DNA of 7,708 bases. Source: Candidatus Nitrosymbiomonas sp. GTDB taxonomy: Bacteria > Sysuimicrobiota > Sysuimicrobiia > Sysuimicrobiales > Humicultoraceae. Under the pieces are notes generated by a model. That model made no database searches and had not been told where the DNA came from. It worked only from the letters and a program-made list of their open reading frames with translations. This document shows positions 1 to 5,810 of this stretch, piece by piece. Where the stretch lies: assembly GCA_020724185.1 (NCBI GenBank), contig DYHL01000124.1, forward strand, positions 1-7,708, read 5' to 3'. Position numbers and translations under genes: made by a program. The stretch's first letter is position 1. Every line of letters begins with the position of its first letter.

Positions 1-18
1 ACGGAGATCTACTCTCAC
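1..18 (-). CDS. Probable start of a DUF177/YceD-family gene (partial, runs off left edge)
   Basis: Only six codons are visible: a GTG start at 18-16 followed by codons reading M-R-V-D-L-R. This fits the usual beginning of DUF177 (YceD) proteins, a short basic/hydrophobic start. In many Gram-positive-type genomes this family sits just after coaD and the coiled-coil gene and just before rpmF. A perfect-consensus promoter lies about 28 bases upstream, consistent with a gene starting here. The Shine-Dalgarno is weak (a GGGG run about 10 bases upstream). The identification rests on gene order and six residues, so it is tentative. The sequence to the left of the window would settle it. Confidence 0.35.
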
Positions 19-45
19 GGCAGGTGCGCCCCGCTAAACATGCCC

Positions 46-75
46 ATTATAGGGACCTGGTTTTTGGGGTGTCAA
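46..75 (-). promoter_or_regulatory. Perfect-consensus sigma70-type promoter
   Basis: Read on the minus strand, TTGACA (75-70) is followed by an 18-base spacer and TATAAT (51-46). Both hexamers match the vegetative sigma consensus exactly, which is rare by chance in GC-rich DNA. It lies in the 95-base gap after the coiled-coil gene stop and points left, off the window, probably driving DUF177/YceD and, by usual gene order, rpmF. Transcription would begin near 38-41. The strength of the match suggests high expression, as expected for a ribosomal-protein gene. Confidence 0.85.
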
Positions 76-103
76 TCAACGCCGTCGCCCGGATCGCCGG
101 ATA

Positions 104-142
104 CGCCCGCCAATCACGCCCGCCGGTCGCGCCCGCCGGTCG
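104..142. repeat. 13-bp tandem repeat, two perfect copies plus one degenerate copy
   Basis: The 13-mer CGCCCGCCGGTCG occurs at 117-129 and again at 130-142 without interruption. A third copy at 104-116 matches at 10 of 13 positions. The array covers the last codons and the stop (116-114) of the coiled-coil gene. Because 13 is not a multiple of three, gain or loss of a unit would change the C-terminal frame and move the stop. It looks like a short slippage duplication and no function is implied. Confidence 0.8.
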
Positions 143-578
143 CGCGCAGCACTTCCTGTCCCCGGCGGATTGCGGCCAGGGTCTTCTCCATCTCCGCTTC
201 CAGACGCGCCAGCACCGTGGCGGCATACTCGTCCGCCCCACGCCGGATACGGTCGGCTTCGCGCTTTGCCTCTTCGATCGCAACGTGGCCTTCTGGGGCC
301 CGGCCGTGGGCTGCTCCGGCCTCGGCCAGCGAACGGGCGTGGGCCTGCGCGTCCAGCACGATGCGGCGGGCTTCCTCGCGAGAACGCGCCAGGGCCAGCT
401 CCGCTTCCTCCATGAGGCGGGAGGCCTGATGGAGCTCCCTGGGCAGAGCCGCGCGCGCCATTCGAAACAGGCCCAGGACCTCGTCCTCAATGGCCTGGCG
501 CCGCTCGGCCGGCAGACGCGCCAGGTGACGCCGCAGCACGCTCTCGGCCCGATCGAGCAGTTCCAGCACGGTCTCCAC
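114..578 (-). CDS. DivIVA-like coiled-coil protein downstream of coaD
   Basis: A 154-residue soluble, highly charged helical protein. Residues about 28-85 and 98-146 are rich in Ala, Glu, Arg and Leu with heptad-like spacing, split by a Gly/His/Pro linker near 87-98. The C-terminal stretch with A-D-E-Y-A (115-119), then L-E (126-127) and R-R-G (138-140), is typical of a conserved family next to coaD. Members are often labelled ATPase, ATP synthase b-like or DivIVA-like because of coiled-coil similarity. There is no transmembrane segment, so it is not a true F0 b subunit, and I see no nucleotide-binding motif. The molecular function is unknown; a structural or cell-division role is a family-level guess. 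It starts with GTG 3 bases after the coaD stop, with a GGGAAGGG-like Shine-Dalgarno inside the end of coaD, so it is co-transcribed and probably coupled. The C-terminus is encoded by a 13-bp tandem repeat. Confidence 0.8.
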   Translation of the reverse strand: METVLELLDRAESVLRRHLARLPAERRQAIEDEVLGLFRMARAALPRELHQASRLMEEAELALARSREEARRIVLDAQAHARSLAEAGAAHGRAPEGHVAIEEAKREADRIRRGADEYAATVLARLEAEMEKTLAAIRRGQEVLRATGGRDRRA

Positions 579-581
579 GGG

Positions 582-1070
582 CTACCCTTCCCTGGGCCAC
601 CGGACCCGCAGTCGCGCGGCAACCGCCGGGGGCACGAGCCCGCCGACATCACCGCCCAACGCCGCCACCTCGCGGATGAGCGCCGACGAAACGAAGGCGA
701 ACTCGGGATCGGCAATGAACAGCAGGGTGTCCAGTTCAGGGGTGAGCCGGCGGTTCATCGCTGACTGCTTGAGCTCGTAGTCGAAGTCCCCCACCGCGCG
801 CAACCCCTTGATCAAACAGGACGCGCCACGCGCGCGTGCGAAGTCCACGGTCAGCCCGTCGTTGGCCGCCACATCGACCGACGGGATCCCTGCGACCGCC
901 TCCCGCAGCATTGCCACGCGGTCCTCGAGCGGGAAGGCGCCCAGGCCCTTCTCAATGTTCGCCGCGACAGCCACGATGACCCGGTCGAAGAGGCGGACGG
1001 CCCTACGGATGATCTCAATGTGCCCGTAGTGAACAGGGTCGAAACTCCCAGGGTAGACGGCAGTACGCAC
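582..1070 (-). CDS. coaD: Phosphopantetheine adenylyltransferase
   Basis: CoaD transfers AMP from ATP to 4'-phosphopantetheine, giving dephospho-CoA and pyrophosphate, the penultimate step of coenzyme A synthesis in the cytosol. The 162-residue length is normal for the family. Visible signatures are the nucleotidyltransferase start P-G-S-F-D-P-V (7-13) with the H-x-G-H motif at 14-17 (many orthologues have T-x-G-H), I-K-G-L-R (87-91) followed by D-F-D-Y-E (95-99), M-N (105-106), and V-S-S-A-L-I-R-E (127-134), equivalent to the I-S-S-S-x-x-K/R-E motif. The start is GTG with a strong AAAGGAG Shine-Dalgarno (1082-1076) five bases upstream. It lies 18 bases after rsmD and 3 before the coiled-coil gene, in the same orientation. 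The rsmD-coaD pairing is widely conserved. Identification is secure. Confidence 0.98.
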   Translation of the reverse strand: MRTAVYPGSFDPVHYGHIEIIRRAVRLFDRVIVAVAANIEKGLGAFPLEDRVAMLREAVAGIPSVDVAANDGLTVDFARARGASCLIKGLRAVGDFDYELKQSAMNRRLTPELDTLLFIADPEFAFVSSALIREVAALGGDVGGLVPPAVAARLRVRWPREG

Positions 1071-1088
1071 GCCGGCTCCTTTCTCCCG

Positions 1089-1649
1089 CTAGGAGCGGGG
1101 CCCATCGCTCGTGCGAATGAACCACAGCGCGGTCTCGCCGTACCGCACCTCCCGCGCCATCTCCTGACCCGGGGGCAGGACAGGTCTGTCCCGCCAGTGG
1201 CCTTCTGCCACGACCAACCCTCCGGGGGCCAGGACCCGGGAGTTGGCGATCGCGGCCAGGGACCGCGTGATCAATCCCATCCCGTACGGCGGGTCCAGGA
1301 GCACCAGGTCGAACACCTCGCCCGCGCGGGCCAGGCGGCCTGCCGCATCAACCGCGTCCTCGCGCAGCACTGCCGCGCGATGCTCCAGCCCCTGGCGCCT
1401 AAGGTGCTCGCGGAGCGCCCGCACGTGCGCCGCGTCGCGTTCCACGAAGACTGCCCGGCGCGCCCCCCTCAGAAGGGCTTCTATGCCGAGCGCCCCGGTC
1501 CCCGCGAACAGGTCAAGAACGGCACGCCCGACCACCCACTCCCCCAGGGAATCATACAGCCCGGTTCGCACGCGCGCGGCGGTGGGGCGCAACCGGTCAC
1601 GCGTCACCGCCCGGGGGGACGACGCAGCAGGGCGGCGTCGAGGACTCAC
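1089..1649 (-). CDS. rsmD: 16S rRNA (guanine966-N2)-methyltransferase RsmD
   Basis: RsmD methylates G966 (E. coli numbering) of 16S rRNA in the 30S subunit, using S-adenosylmethionine. The 186-residue protein has the family signature R-P-T-x-x-R-V-R (21-28), the SAM-binding loop D-L-F-A-G-T-G-A-L-G (46-55), the acidic E70 that ends the second strand, D98 of the third strand, and the N6/N2-type catalytic motif D-P-P-Y (119-122). The gene begins with GTG five bases after the recG stop, with a weak GGTGGG Shine-Dalgarno nine bases upstream. The N-terminus is odd: before R-P-T most orthologues have a glycine-rich strand (I-x-G-x-x-x-G-R-x-L), whereas here there are about 19 Arg/Pro/Ser-rich residues with no clear match. 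No better upstream start is visible inside recG. The methyltransferase core is intact, so function is likely retained. Confidence 0.95.
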   Translation of the reverse strand: MSPRRRPAASSPRAVTRDRLRPTAARVRTGLYDSLGEWVVGRAVLDLFAGTGALGIEALLRGARRAVFVERDAAHVRALREHLRRQGLEHRAAVLREDAVDAAGRLARAGEVFDLVLLDPPYGMGLITRSLAAIANSRVLAPGGLVVAEGHWRDRPVLPPGQEMAREVRYGETALWFIRTSDGPRS

Positions 1650-1654
1650 AGCGG

Positions 1655-3781
1655 TCAGCCCACCGAGGCCAGGCCTGCGCGCGCTGCCATGTGACGTCGC
1701 GCTGCCTCACCCAGTCCCTGCGCCCCAGGAGAGACTAGATCGGGATCCTCGCGCAGTAGCGCCTCCGCCTCACTCCGAGCTTCCTCCAGCAGGGGGAGAT
1801 CTCCTATCAGGTCTGCCACCCGGAGCCCACCCAGGCCGTGCTGGCGGACGCCTAGAACCTCCCCAGGCCCGCGCAGATTGAGGTCCTCCTGGGCGATCCG
1901 GAACCCGTCGTTGGTGGACCGCATGACCTCGAGACGGCGCTGACCTACCTCTGTCGCCGGGTCGGCGATCAGCACGCAGTAGGAGCGCGCTGGGCCGCGG
2001 CCGACCCGGCCGCGCAGCTGGTGGAGCTGGGCCAGCCCGTATCGGTCCGCGTCCTCGATGATCATGATCGAGGCGTTGGGAATGTCAATCCCCACCTCGA
2101 TCACGGTGGTAGCCACCAACACGTCAATCGTGCCTGCACGGAGCGCCTCCATCCGCTCCTCCCGCTGGGAAGGGGAAAGGCGGCCGTGCAACACGTCCAG
2201 CCGTATGCCGGCAAGCGGCCCTGCCGCCAGCTCGCGTGCCAGCTCGACGGCCGATCGCGCCGCCACGGCCTCGGACTCCTCGATCAGCGGGCACACCACG
2301 AAGGCCTGCCGGCCCTCGGCCACCTGATCGCGAACGAAGGCGTATACCGCGGACCTGGAGGCGGTGGGCCGCACCAGGGTCCTTATGGGATGGCGGCCGG
2401 GCGGCATCTCGTCCAGCACCGAGACATCGAGGTCACCGTAGACCGTGAGCGTCAGGGTACGTGGGATGGGTGTCGCGGTCATCACCAAGATGTCCGGAGC
2501 CAGCCCCTTCTGCCGCAGCCGCGACCGCTGCATGACCCCGAACCGGTGCTGCTCGTCCACAACCGCCAGGCCCAACCGTTCGAAGATCACCCCTTCCTCC
2601 AGTAGGGCGTGCGTACCCACGATCACGCAGCGGTCGCCGCGTCGCAGCGCGCCCAACGCCGCCCCCCGTTCCGCGGTATCTACGCTGCCGGTCAGCAGGT
2701 GTACGTCCACCTCCGTGGGTGCCAGCAGGCGCGACACGGTCAGGAAGTGCTGTCCGGCCAGGATCTCAGTCGGAGCCATCAGCGCTCCCTGGCAGCCGCC
2801 CTCAACGCAGGCCAGCAGCGCCGCGGCGGCGACAACGGTCTTCCCGGACCCCACGTCCCCATGCAGGAGCCGGTTCATGGGTACCTTCCCCCGCAGGTCG
2901 GCCAGGACTTCGCCGATGACGCGCTGCTGGGCGCCGGTGAGCGCGAACGACAGGGATGTCAGGAGCCGGGACACCGCGCTCTCGAACGGCCCGTATTGCG
3001 CGCGCCTGGGAGTCAGGTGCAGCGCGCGGCGCTGCTGCAGGATACCGAGTTGCAGGACCAGTAGCTCCTCAAAAGCCAGCCGGCGGCGGCCTGCGGCCTG
3101 CGCCTGCTCATCATCGGGGAAGTGCGCCGCCCACAGCGCCTGGTGCAGGTCGGGCAGGTACATGCGGCGGCGCAACTCCTCGGGCAGAAGCTCCGGCATT
3201 TCGGCCGCGTACCCTGAAAGGGCCGCGCGCACGATCGAGCGCAGCGCCCGCTGCGGCAACCCCTCGGTGGAAGGATAGACGGGCACCAGCCGCCCGACCT
3301 GCCAGGGCTCGGCATCCGGCTCCAGCACCTCAACCTCCGGCGACACGAACTGGAGCCCCCTGCCGAGCCGCTCGACCCGTCCGTAGAGACTGATCTGCTG
3401 ACTGCGGGACAGACGCTGCCCGAGGTAGGGCTGGTTGAACCAGACCGCGTGCGCGGCGCCAGAGGCGTCCACCACGCCGGCCCTGACCAGCGTGGTGCCG
3501 CGTCGCGTCCGGATCGTCTGCACGCGCTCGACCCGCACGATGGCCACCTGATAGGCGCCCTCGGTCAGCCGGCCGAGCGGGGTTGGGTTCCGCCGGTCCT
3601 CATGACGACGGGGAAGGTGCAGGAGCAGGTCGTGCACAGTGGTGATGCCCAGCCGGGAAAGCAGGGCCGCCCGGGAGGGCCCCACGCCCCGCAGGTACTG
3701 CACGGGGCTGTGCGGATCCCCCCGGCGCGCCGATGCGGCGACGGTTGGTGGGCGGGTGGAAGCAACGCGGCGCATGGTCAT
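1655..3781 (-). CDS. recG: ATP-dependent DNA helicase RecG
   Basis: RecG is a double-strand DNA translocase that regresses stalled replication forks and processes branched recombination intermediates. At 708 residues it has the full family architecture. The helix-hairpin-helix-like Q-Y-L-R-G-V-G-P (28-35) and the OB-fold wedge domain (about 65-155) come first. Helicase motifs follow: Walker A G-D-V-G-S-G-K-T (308-315), M-A-P-T-E (335-339), the DEQH box (409-412), T-A-T-P-I-P-R-T (435-442), V-A-T-T-V-I-E-V-G-I-D (556-566) and Q-L-R-G-R-V-G-R (588-595). The RecG-specific tail has D-L-N-L-R-G-P-G-E (633-641) and R-Q-H-G (646-649). Two starts are possible: ATG at 3781, or ATG at 3775. A GGTGAG Shine-Dalgarno (3789-3784) is only 2 bases from the first but 8 from the second, favouring 3775. 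It opens the minus-strand run and is divergent from rpmB. No clear promoter of its own was found. Confidence 0.98.
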   Translation of the reverse strand: MTMRRVASTRPPTVAASARRGDPHSPVQYLRGVGPSRAALLSRLGITTVHDLLLHLPRRHEDRRNPTPLGRLTEGAYQVAIVRVERVQTIRTRRGTTLVRAGVVDASGAAHAVWFNQPYLGQRLSRSQQISLYGRVERLGRGLQFVSPEVEVLEPDAEPWQVGRLVPVYPSTEGLPQRALRSIVRAALSGYAAEMPELLPEELRRRMYLPDLHQALWAAHFPDDEQAQAAGRRRLAFEELLVLQLGILQQRRALHLTPRRAQYGPFESAVSRLLTSLSFALTGAQQRVIGEVLADLRGKVPMNRLLHGDVGSGKTVVAAAALLACVEGGCQGALMAPTEILAGQHFLTVSRLLAPTEVDVHLLTGSVDTAERGAALGALRRGDRCVIVGTHALLEEGVIFERLGLAVVDEQHRFGVMQRSRLRQKGLAPDILVMTATPIPRTLTLTVYGDLDVSVLDEMPPGRHPIRTLVRPTASRSAVYAFVRDQVAEGRQAFVVCPLIEESEAVAARSAVELARELAAGPLAGIRLDVLHGRLSPSQREERMEALRAGTIDVLVATTVIEVGIDIPNASIMIIEDADRYGLAQLHQLRGRVGRGPARSYCVLIADPATEVGQRRLEVMRSTNDGFRIAQEDLNLRGPGEVLGVRQHGLGGLRVADLIGDLPLLEEARSEAEALLREDPDLVSPGAQGLGEAARRHMAARAGLASVG

Positions 3782-3852
3782 CGCTCACCGACCTGGGACC
3801 GGCCGCAGGTCTGGCTTCATGTTCGTCGCCCCGCAGGGCTCTCCTTGCACGG

Positions 3853-3881
3853 TTGCGGACCCCCTGGGCCTGTGCTAGAAT
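3853..3881 (+). promoter_or_regulatory. Extended -10 promoter for rpmB
   Basis: TTGCGG (3853-3858) and TAGAAT (3876-3881) are separated by 17 bases, with a TG one base before the -10 (3873-3874), making an extended -10 element. Transcription would start near 3888, giving a 5' leader of about 46 bases before rpmB. The position in the divergent spacer and the orientation support a real rpmB promoter. The -35 is only a partial match. Confidence 0.7.
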
Positions 3882-3933
3882 CCGGCCGTCATCTAGACGC
3901 TGGACAACTGCACGCGAACCAGAGAGGTGTGCT

Positions 3934-4125
3934 ATGGCACGACGTTGCGCAGTCTGTGGAAAGGGGCCGGTAGCCGGAGGCAGCTTCAGCCATTCGCACG
4001 TGCGAACGCGGCGCCGGTTCCTGCCGAATCTCCAGAAGGTGCGGGTCACGGTAGAAGGGGTCGAAAAGCGGGCTCAGGTCTGCACCTCATGCCTCAAGTC
4101 GCGGCGTGCCAGCCGTTCGAGATAG
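3934..4125 (+). CDS. rpmB: 50S ribosomal protein L28 (bL28), zinc-ribbon form
   Basis: A 63-residue basic protein of the large ribosomal subunit. It begins M-A-R-R-C-A-V-C-G-K, the standard L28 start, and has H-S-H-V-R-T-R-R-R-F (20-29), P-N-L-Q (31-34) and a C-terminal pair C-T-S-C (50-53). The four cysteines C5, C8, C50 and C53 make this the zinc-binding (C+) form rather than the cysteine-free paralogue some bacteria use under zinc starvation, so it would be expected to depend on zinc supply. The ATG is preceded by AGAGAGGTG (3921-3929), a good Shine-Dalgarno four bases away. In-frame codons upstream of this ATG lack L28 similarity and are not part of the gene. It is the only plus-strand gene, divergent from recG with its own promoter and convergent with the PurM-like gene 38 bases downstream. 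Confidence 0.97.
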   Translation: MARRCAVCGKGPVAGGSFSHSHVRTRRRFLPNLQKVRVTVEGVEKRAQVCTSCLKSRRASRSR

Positions 4126-4163
4126 CAGCACCATCCCCAGGCGAACCGGAACCTCGGTGGCAC

Positions 4164-5147
4164 TCACGGCGCTTCCAGAATGCGCCACAGCTCGTCGCGG
4201 TCAAGAGGCGCCAGCGCCACGCTCCGGCCCCCGCGGATAACCGTCCGGTCGCATCCCTCCAGGTGCCCGACGACCGTTGCGGCGATGCCCGCCTGCGTCA
4301 GCTCCCGGAGAAGCCTGCCGGGGTCGGCGACGGCGATCAGCATGGCGCCGCTTCCGATCAGGCCCATCGGGTCGGCGCCTAGGACCTCGCAGATCTGGCG
4401 GGTCTCGGGGAGCACCGGAACCGCGTCGGCTTCCAGCCGGACCCCACATTCAGATGCCTCGGCCAGCTCCCAGACCCCGGTCAGCACCCCGCCCTCGGTC
4501 ACATCATGCATCGCCGTCGCTCCGCACCTGGCACCTATGCGCCCCTCGGGCACCACGGTTATCAGGTCGAGAAATCCCCGAGCGCGATCAAGCGCAGCCT
4601 CGCCTACCAGCGGTCGCAGACGGTCGGCCAGATCCGCGGCCAGGATCGCCGTGCCCTCGATACCCGCCGCTTTGGTTAGGACGACCGCGTCGCCAGGGCG
4701 GCCGCCACCAGCGGTCACGAACCCGCCGGATGGGGCACGCCCGATGGCCGTGCTCACCACCAGCGGCCTGGTCAATCCCGGCGTCACCTCGGTATGTCCA
4801 CCTATGATCTCTGCCCCAACGGTCTGGGCCGCGGCACCGGCTTCGCGCATGATCCTGTCAAGATCCTCCTCTGCGCTGGATGCGGCCAGCAGCAGGGTCA
4901 GCAGCAGGCCCACGGGCTCGGCGCCGGATGCGGCCAGGTCATTGCACGCGACGTGCACGGCGAGTCGTCCGAGATGTTCACTCGCGCCCGTAATGGGATC
5001 GCTGGTGGCAACACAAACCTCGGCGCCGAAGTCAATGACCGCGCAGTCGCGCCCGATCCCGGCGTGCTCAAGGACGTCGCGCCGGTGCCCCAGAAACGGA
5101 AAGACCCGGCTCCGCAGCTCGGTTGGAGAAAGCTTCCCGACCCTCAT
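4164..5147 (-). CDS. PurM/AIR-synthase-like protein (HypE/ThiL superfamily)
   Basis: A 327-residue protein with the two-domain PurM fold, whose members (PurM, ThiL, SelD, HypE, PurL) bind ATP and phosphorylate or activate a small substrate. Visible features are G-I-G-R-D-C-A-V-I (30-38), corresponding to the G-D-D-A-A-V loop; T-S-D-P-I-T-G (48-54); H-V-A-C-N-D-L-A-A-S-G-A-E-P-V (65-79), the core metal/ATP helix motif; G-G-H-T-E-V (116-121); G-D-A-V-V-L-T-K (152-159) opening the second domain; and H-D-V-T-E-G-G-V (214-221). It ends W-R-I-L-E-A-P, so it lacks the P-R-I-C tail whose cysteine is carbamoylated in HypE, and it is not a hydrogenase maturation HypE. ThiL-specific activity cannot be confirmed and the substrate is unknown. 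Its ATG overlaps the stop of the S-component gene by 4 bases (ATGA) and no Shine-Dalgarno is seen, indicating translational coupling. It resembles a conserved group often annotated simply as AIR synthase family. Confidence 0.88.
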   Translation of the reverse strand: MRVGKLSPTELRSRVFPFLGHRRDVLEHAGIGRDCAVIDFGAEVCVATSDPITGASEHLGRLAVHVACNDLAASGAEPVGLLLTLLLAASSAEEDLDRIMREAGAAAQTVGAEIIGGHTEVTPGLTRPLVVSTAIGRAPSGGFVTAGGGRPGDAVVLTKAAGIEGTAILAADLADRLRPLVGEAALDRARGFLDLITVVPEGRIGARCGATAMHDVTEGGVLTGVWELAEASECGVRLEADAVPVLPETRQICEVLGADPMGLIGSGAMLIAVADPGRLLRELTQAGIAATVVGHLEGCDRTVIRGGRSVALAPLDRDELWRILEAP

Positions 5148-5791
5148 CGGGGTCGAGCAGGCAGGGCGCGGTCGAAGGCCACCGACGCCGCCAAACCGGC
5201 GACGGTCCCCACCGAGACCTGGACAAGGTTGTAGGGCACCTCGGCGAGGGCGGGCAGTATCCCCAGGCCAAGCAGGTAGGCCTGTGTCACGAAGTAGCCC
5301 ACGACCATGATCAACCCGCCGGCCATCATCCCGAACACCATGGCCGCGATCCGGATCCCGCCCTCAGAGCGCAGAAGCAGCAGCCCTCCAGCCGCAACTC
5401 CCAGTAGCACCGCCGCTGCCGCGCGCACGGCGAGGACATCTGCGGCCAGAAGAATCACCGCGGCGATCGCGCCGGCACCCAGGCCGAACCGCCAGACCCC
5501 TGGGCTGACCGTCCGCGCCACCAGGCCCACGACCGCGCCTTCCAGTCCTTTGATGACAAGCGTGAACGGCGCGTACTGAGCGTAGCCCAACGAGAGATCG
5601 GCCAGGGCCGAGCCGACCCCGCCTGCCAGGGCACCGACCAACGGACCGAACAGCAGCGCCGACGCATAGACCGCGGCCTCGCCCAGATTGAAGAATCCCT
5701 TCGTCTGCGGTATGGGGAGAGCGAAGCTCCGCGTGACGACAAAGACAAGCGCCGTCATGACGCCTGAACGGGCGAGATCCCGCGCGTTCAC
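5144..5791 (-). CDS. ECF transporter S component (substrate-binding membrane protein)
   Basis: S components bind a vitamin or other micronutrient in the membrane and pair with the shared EcfA/EcfA'/EcfT energizing module. This 215-residue, very hydrophobic protein carries the family core F-N-L-G-E-A-A-V-Y (34-42), G-P-L-V-G-A-L-A-G-G-V-G-S-A-L-A-D (49-65), G-Y-A-Q-Y-A-P-F-T-L (69-78), I-K-G-L-E-G (80-85) and, later, V-G-Y-F (164-167) and P-Y-N-L-V-Q (186-191). These fit the riboflavin-transporter-S-like Pfam group (ECF-ribofla_trS), whose real ligands vary. Most relatives run near 170-185 residues; here about 40 extra hydrophobic residues (103-143) sit between the K-G-L-E-G helix and the conserved G-Y-F helix, possibly adding two membrane spans. 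No energizing genes are in the window. The GTG start has AAGGGAG (5805-5799) seven bases upstream. Its stop overlaps the PurM-like start. The ligand cannot be told from sequence. Confidence 0.87.
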   Translation of the reverse strand: MNARDLARSGVMTALVFVVTRSFALPIPQTKGFFNLGEAAVYASALLFGPLVGALAGGVGSALADLSLGYAQYAPFTLVIKGLEGAVVGLVARTVSPGVWRFGLGAGAIAAVILLAADVLAVRAAAAVLLGVAAGGLLLLRSEGGIRIAAMVFGMMAGGLIMVVGYFVTQAYLLGLGILPALAEVPYNLVQVSVGTVAGLAASVAFDRALPARPR

Positions 5792-5810
5792 GGTTGTGCT
5801 CCCTTGCGGC

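Noticed and set aside
114..578. ATP synthase F0 subunit b
   Set aside because: It has coiled-coil similarity only: no N-terminal membrane helix and no ATP synthase genes nearby.
24..764. 246-codon open frame on the plus strand
   Set aside because: It is antisense to the coiled-coil gene and coaD, has Arg/Pro/Gln-rich composition typical of high-GC shadow frames, and shows no family motif.
1020..1694. 224-codon plus-strand frame opposite rsmD
   Set aside because: It is a shadow of rsmD and has no recognisable domain or ribosome binding site.
4126..4163. Intrinsic terminator between the convergent rpmB and PurM-like genes
   Set aside because: Only a 4-base stem (ACCG/CGGT) could be formed and there is no T-run on either strand.
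4164..5147. Hydrogenase maturation factor HypE
   Set aside because: There is no P-R-I-C C-terminus and no hyp or hydrogenase genes in the window.
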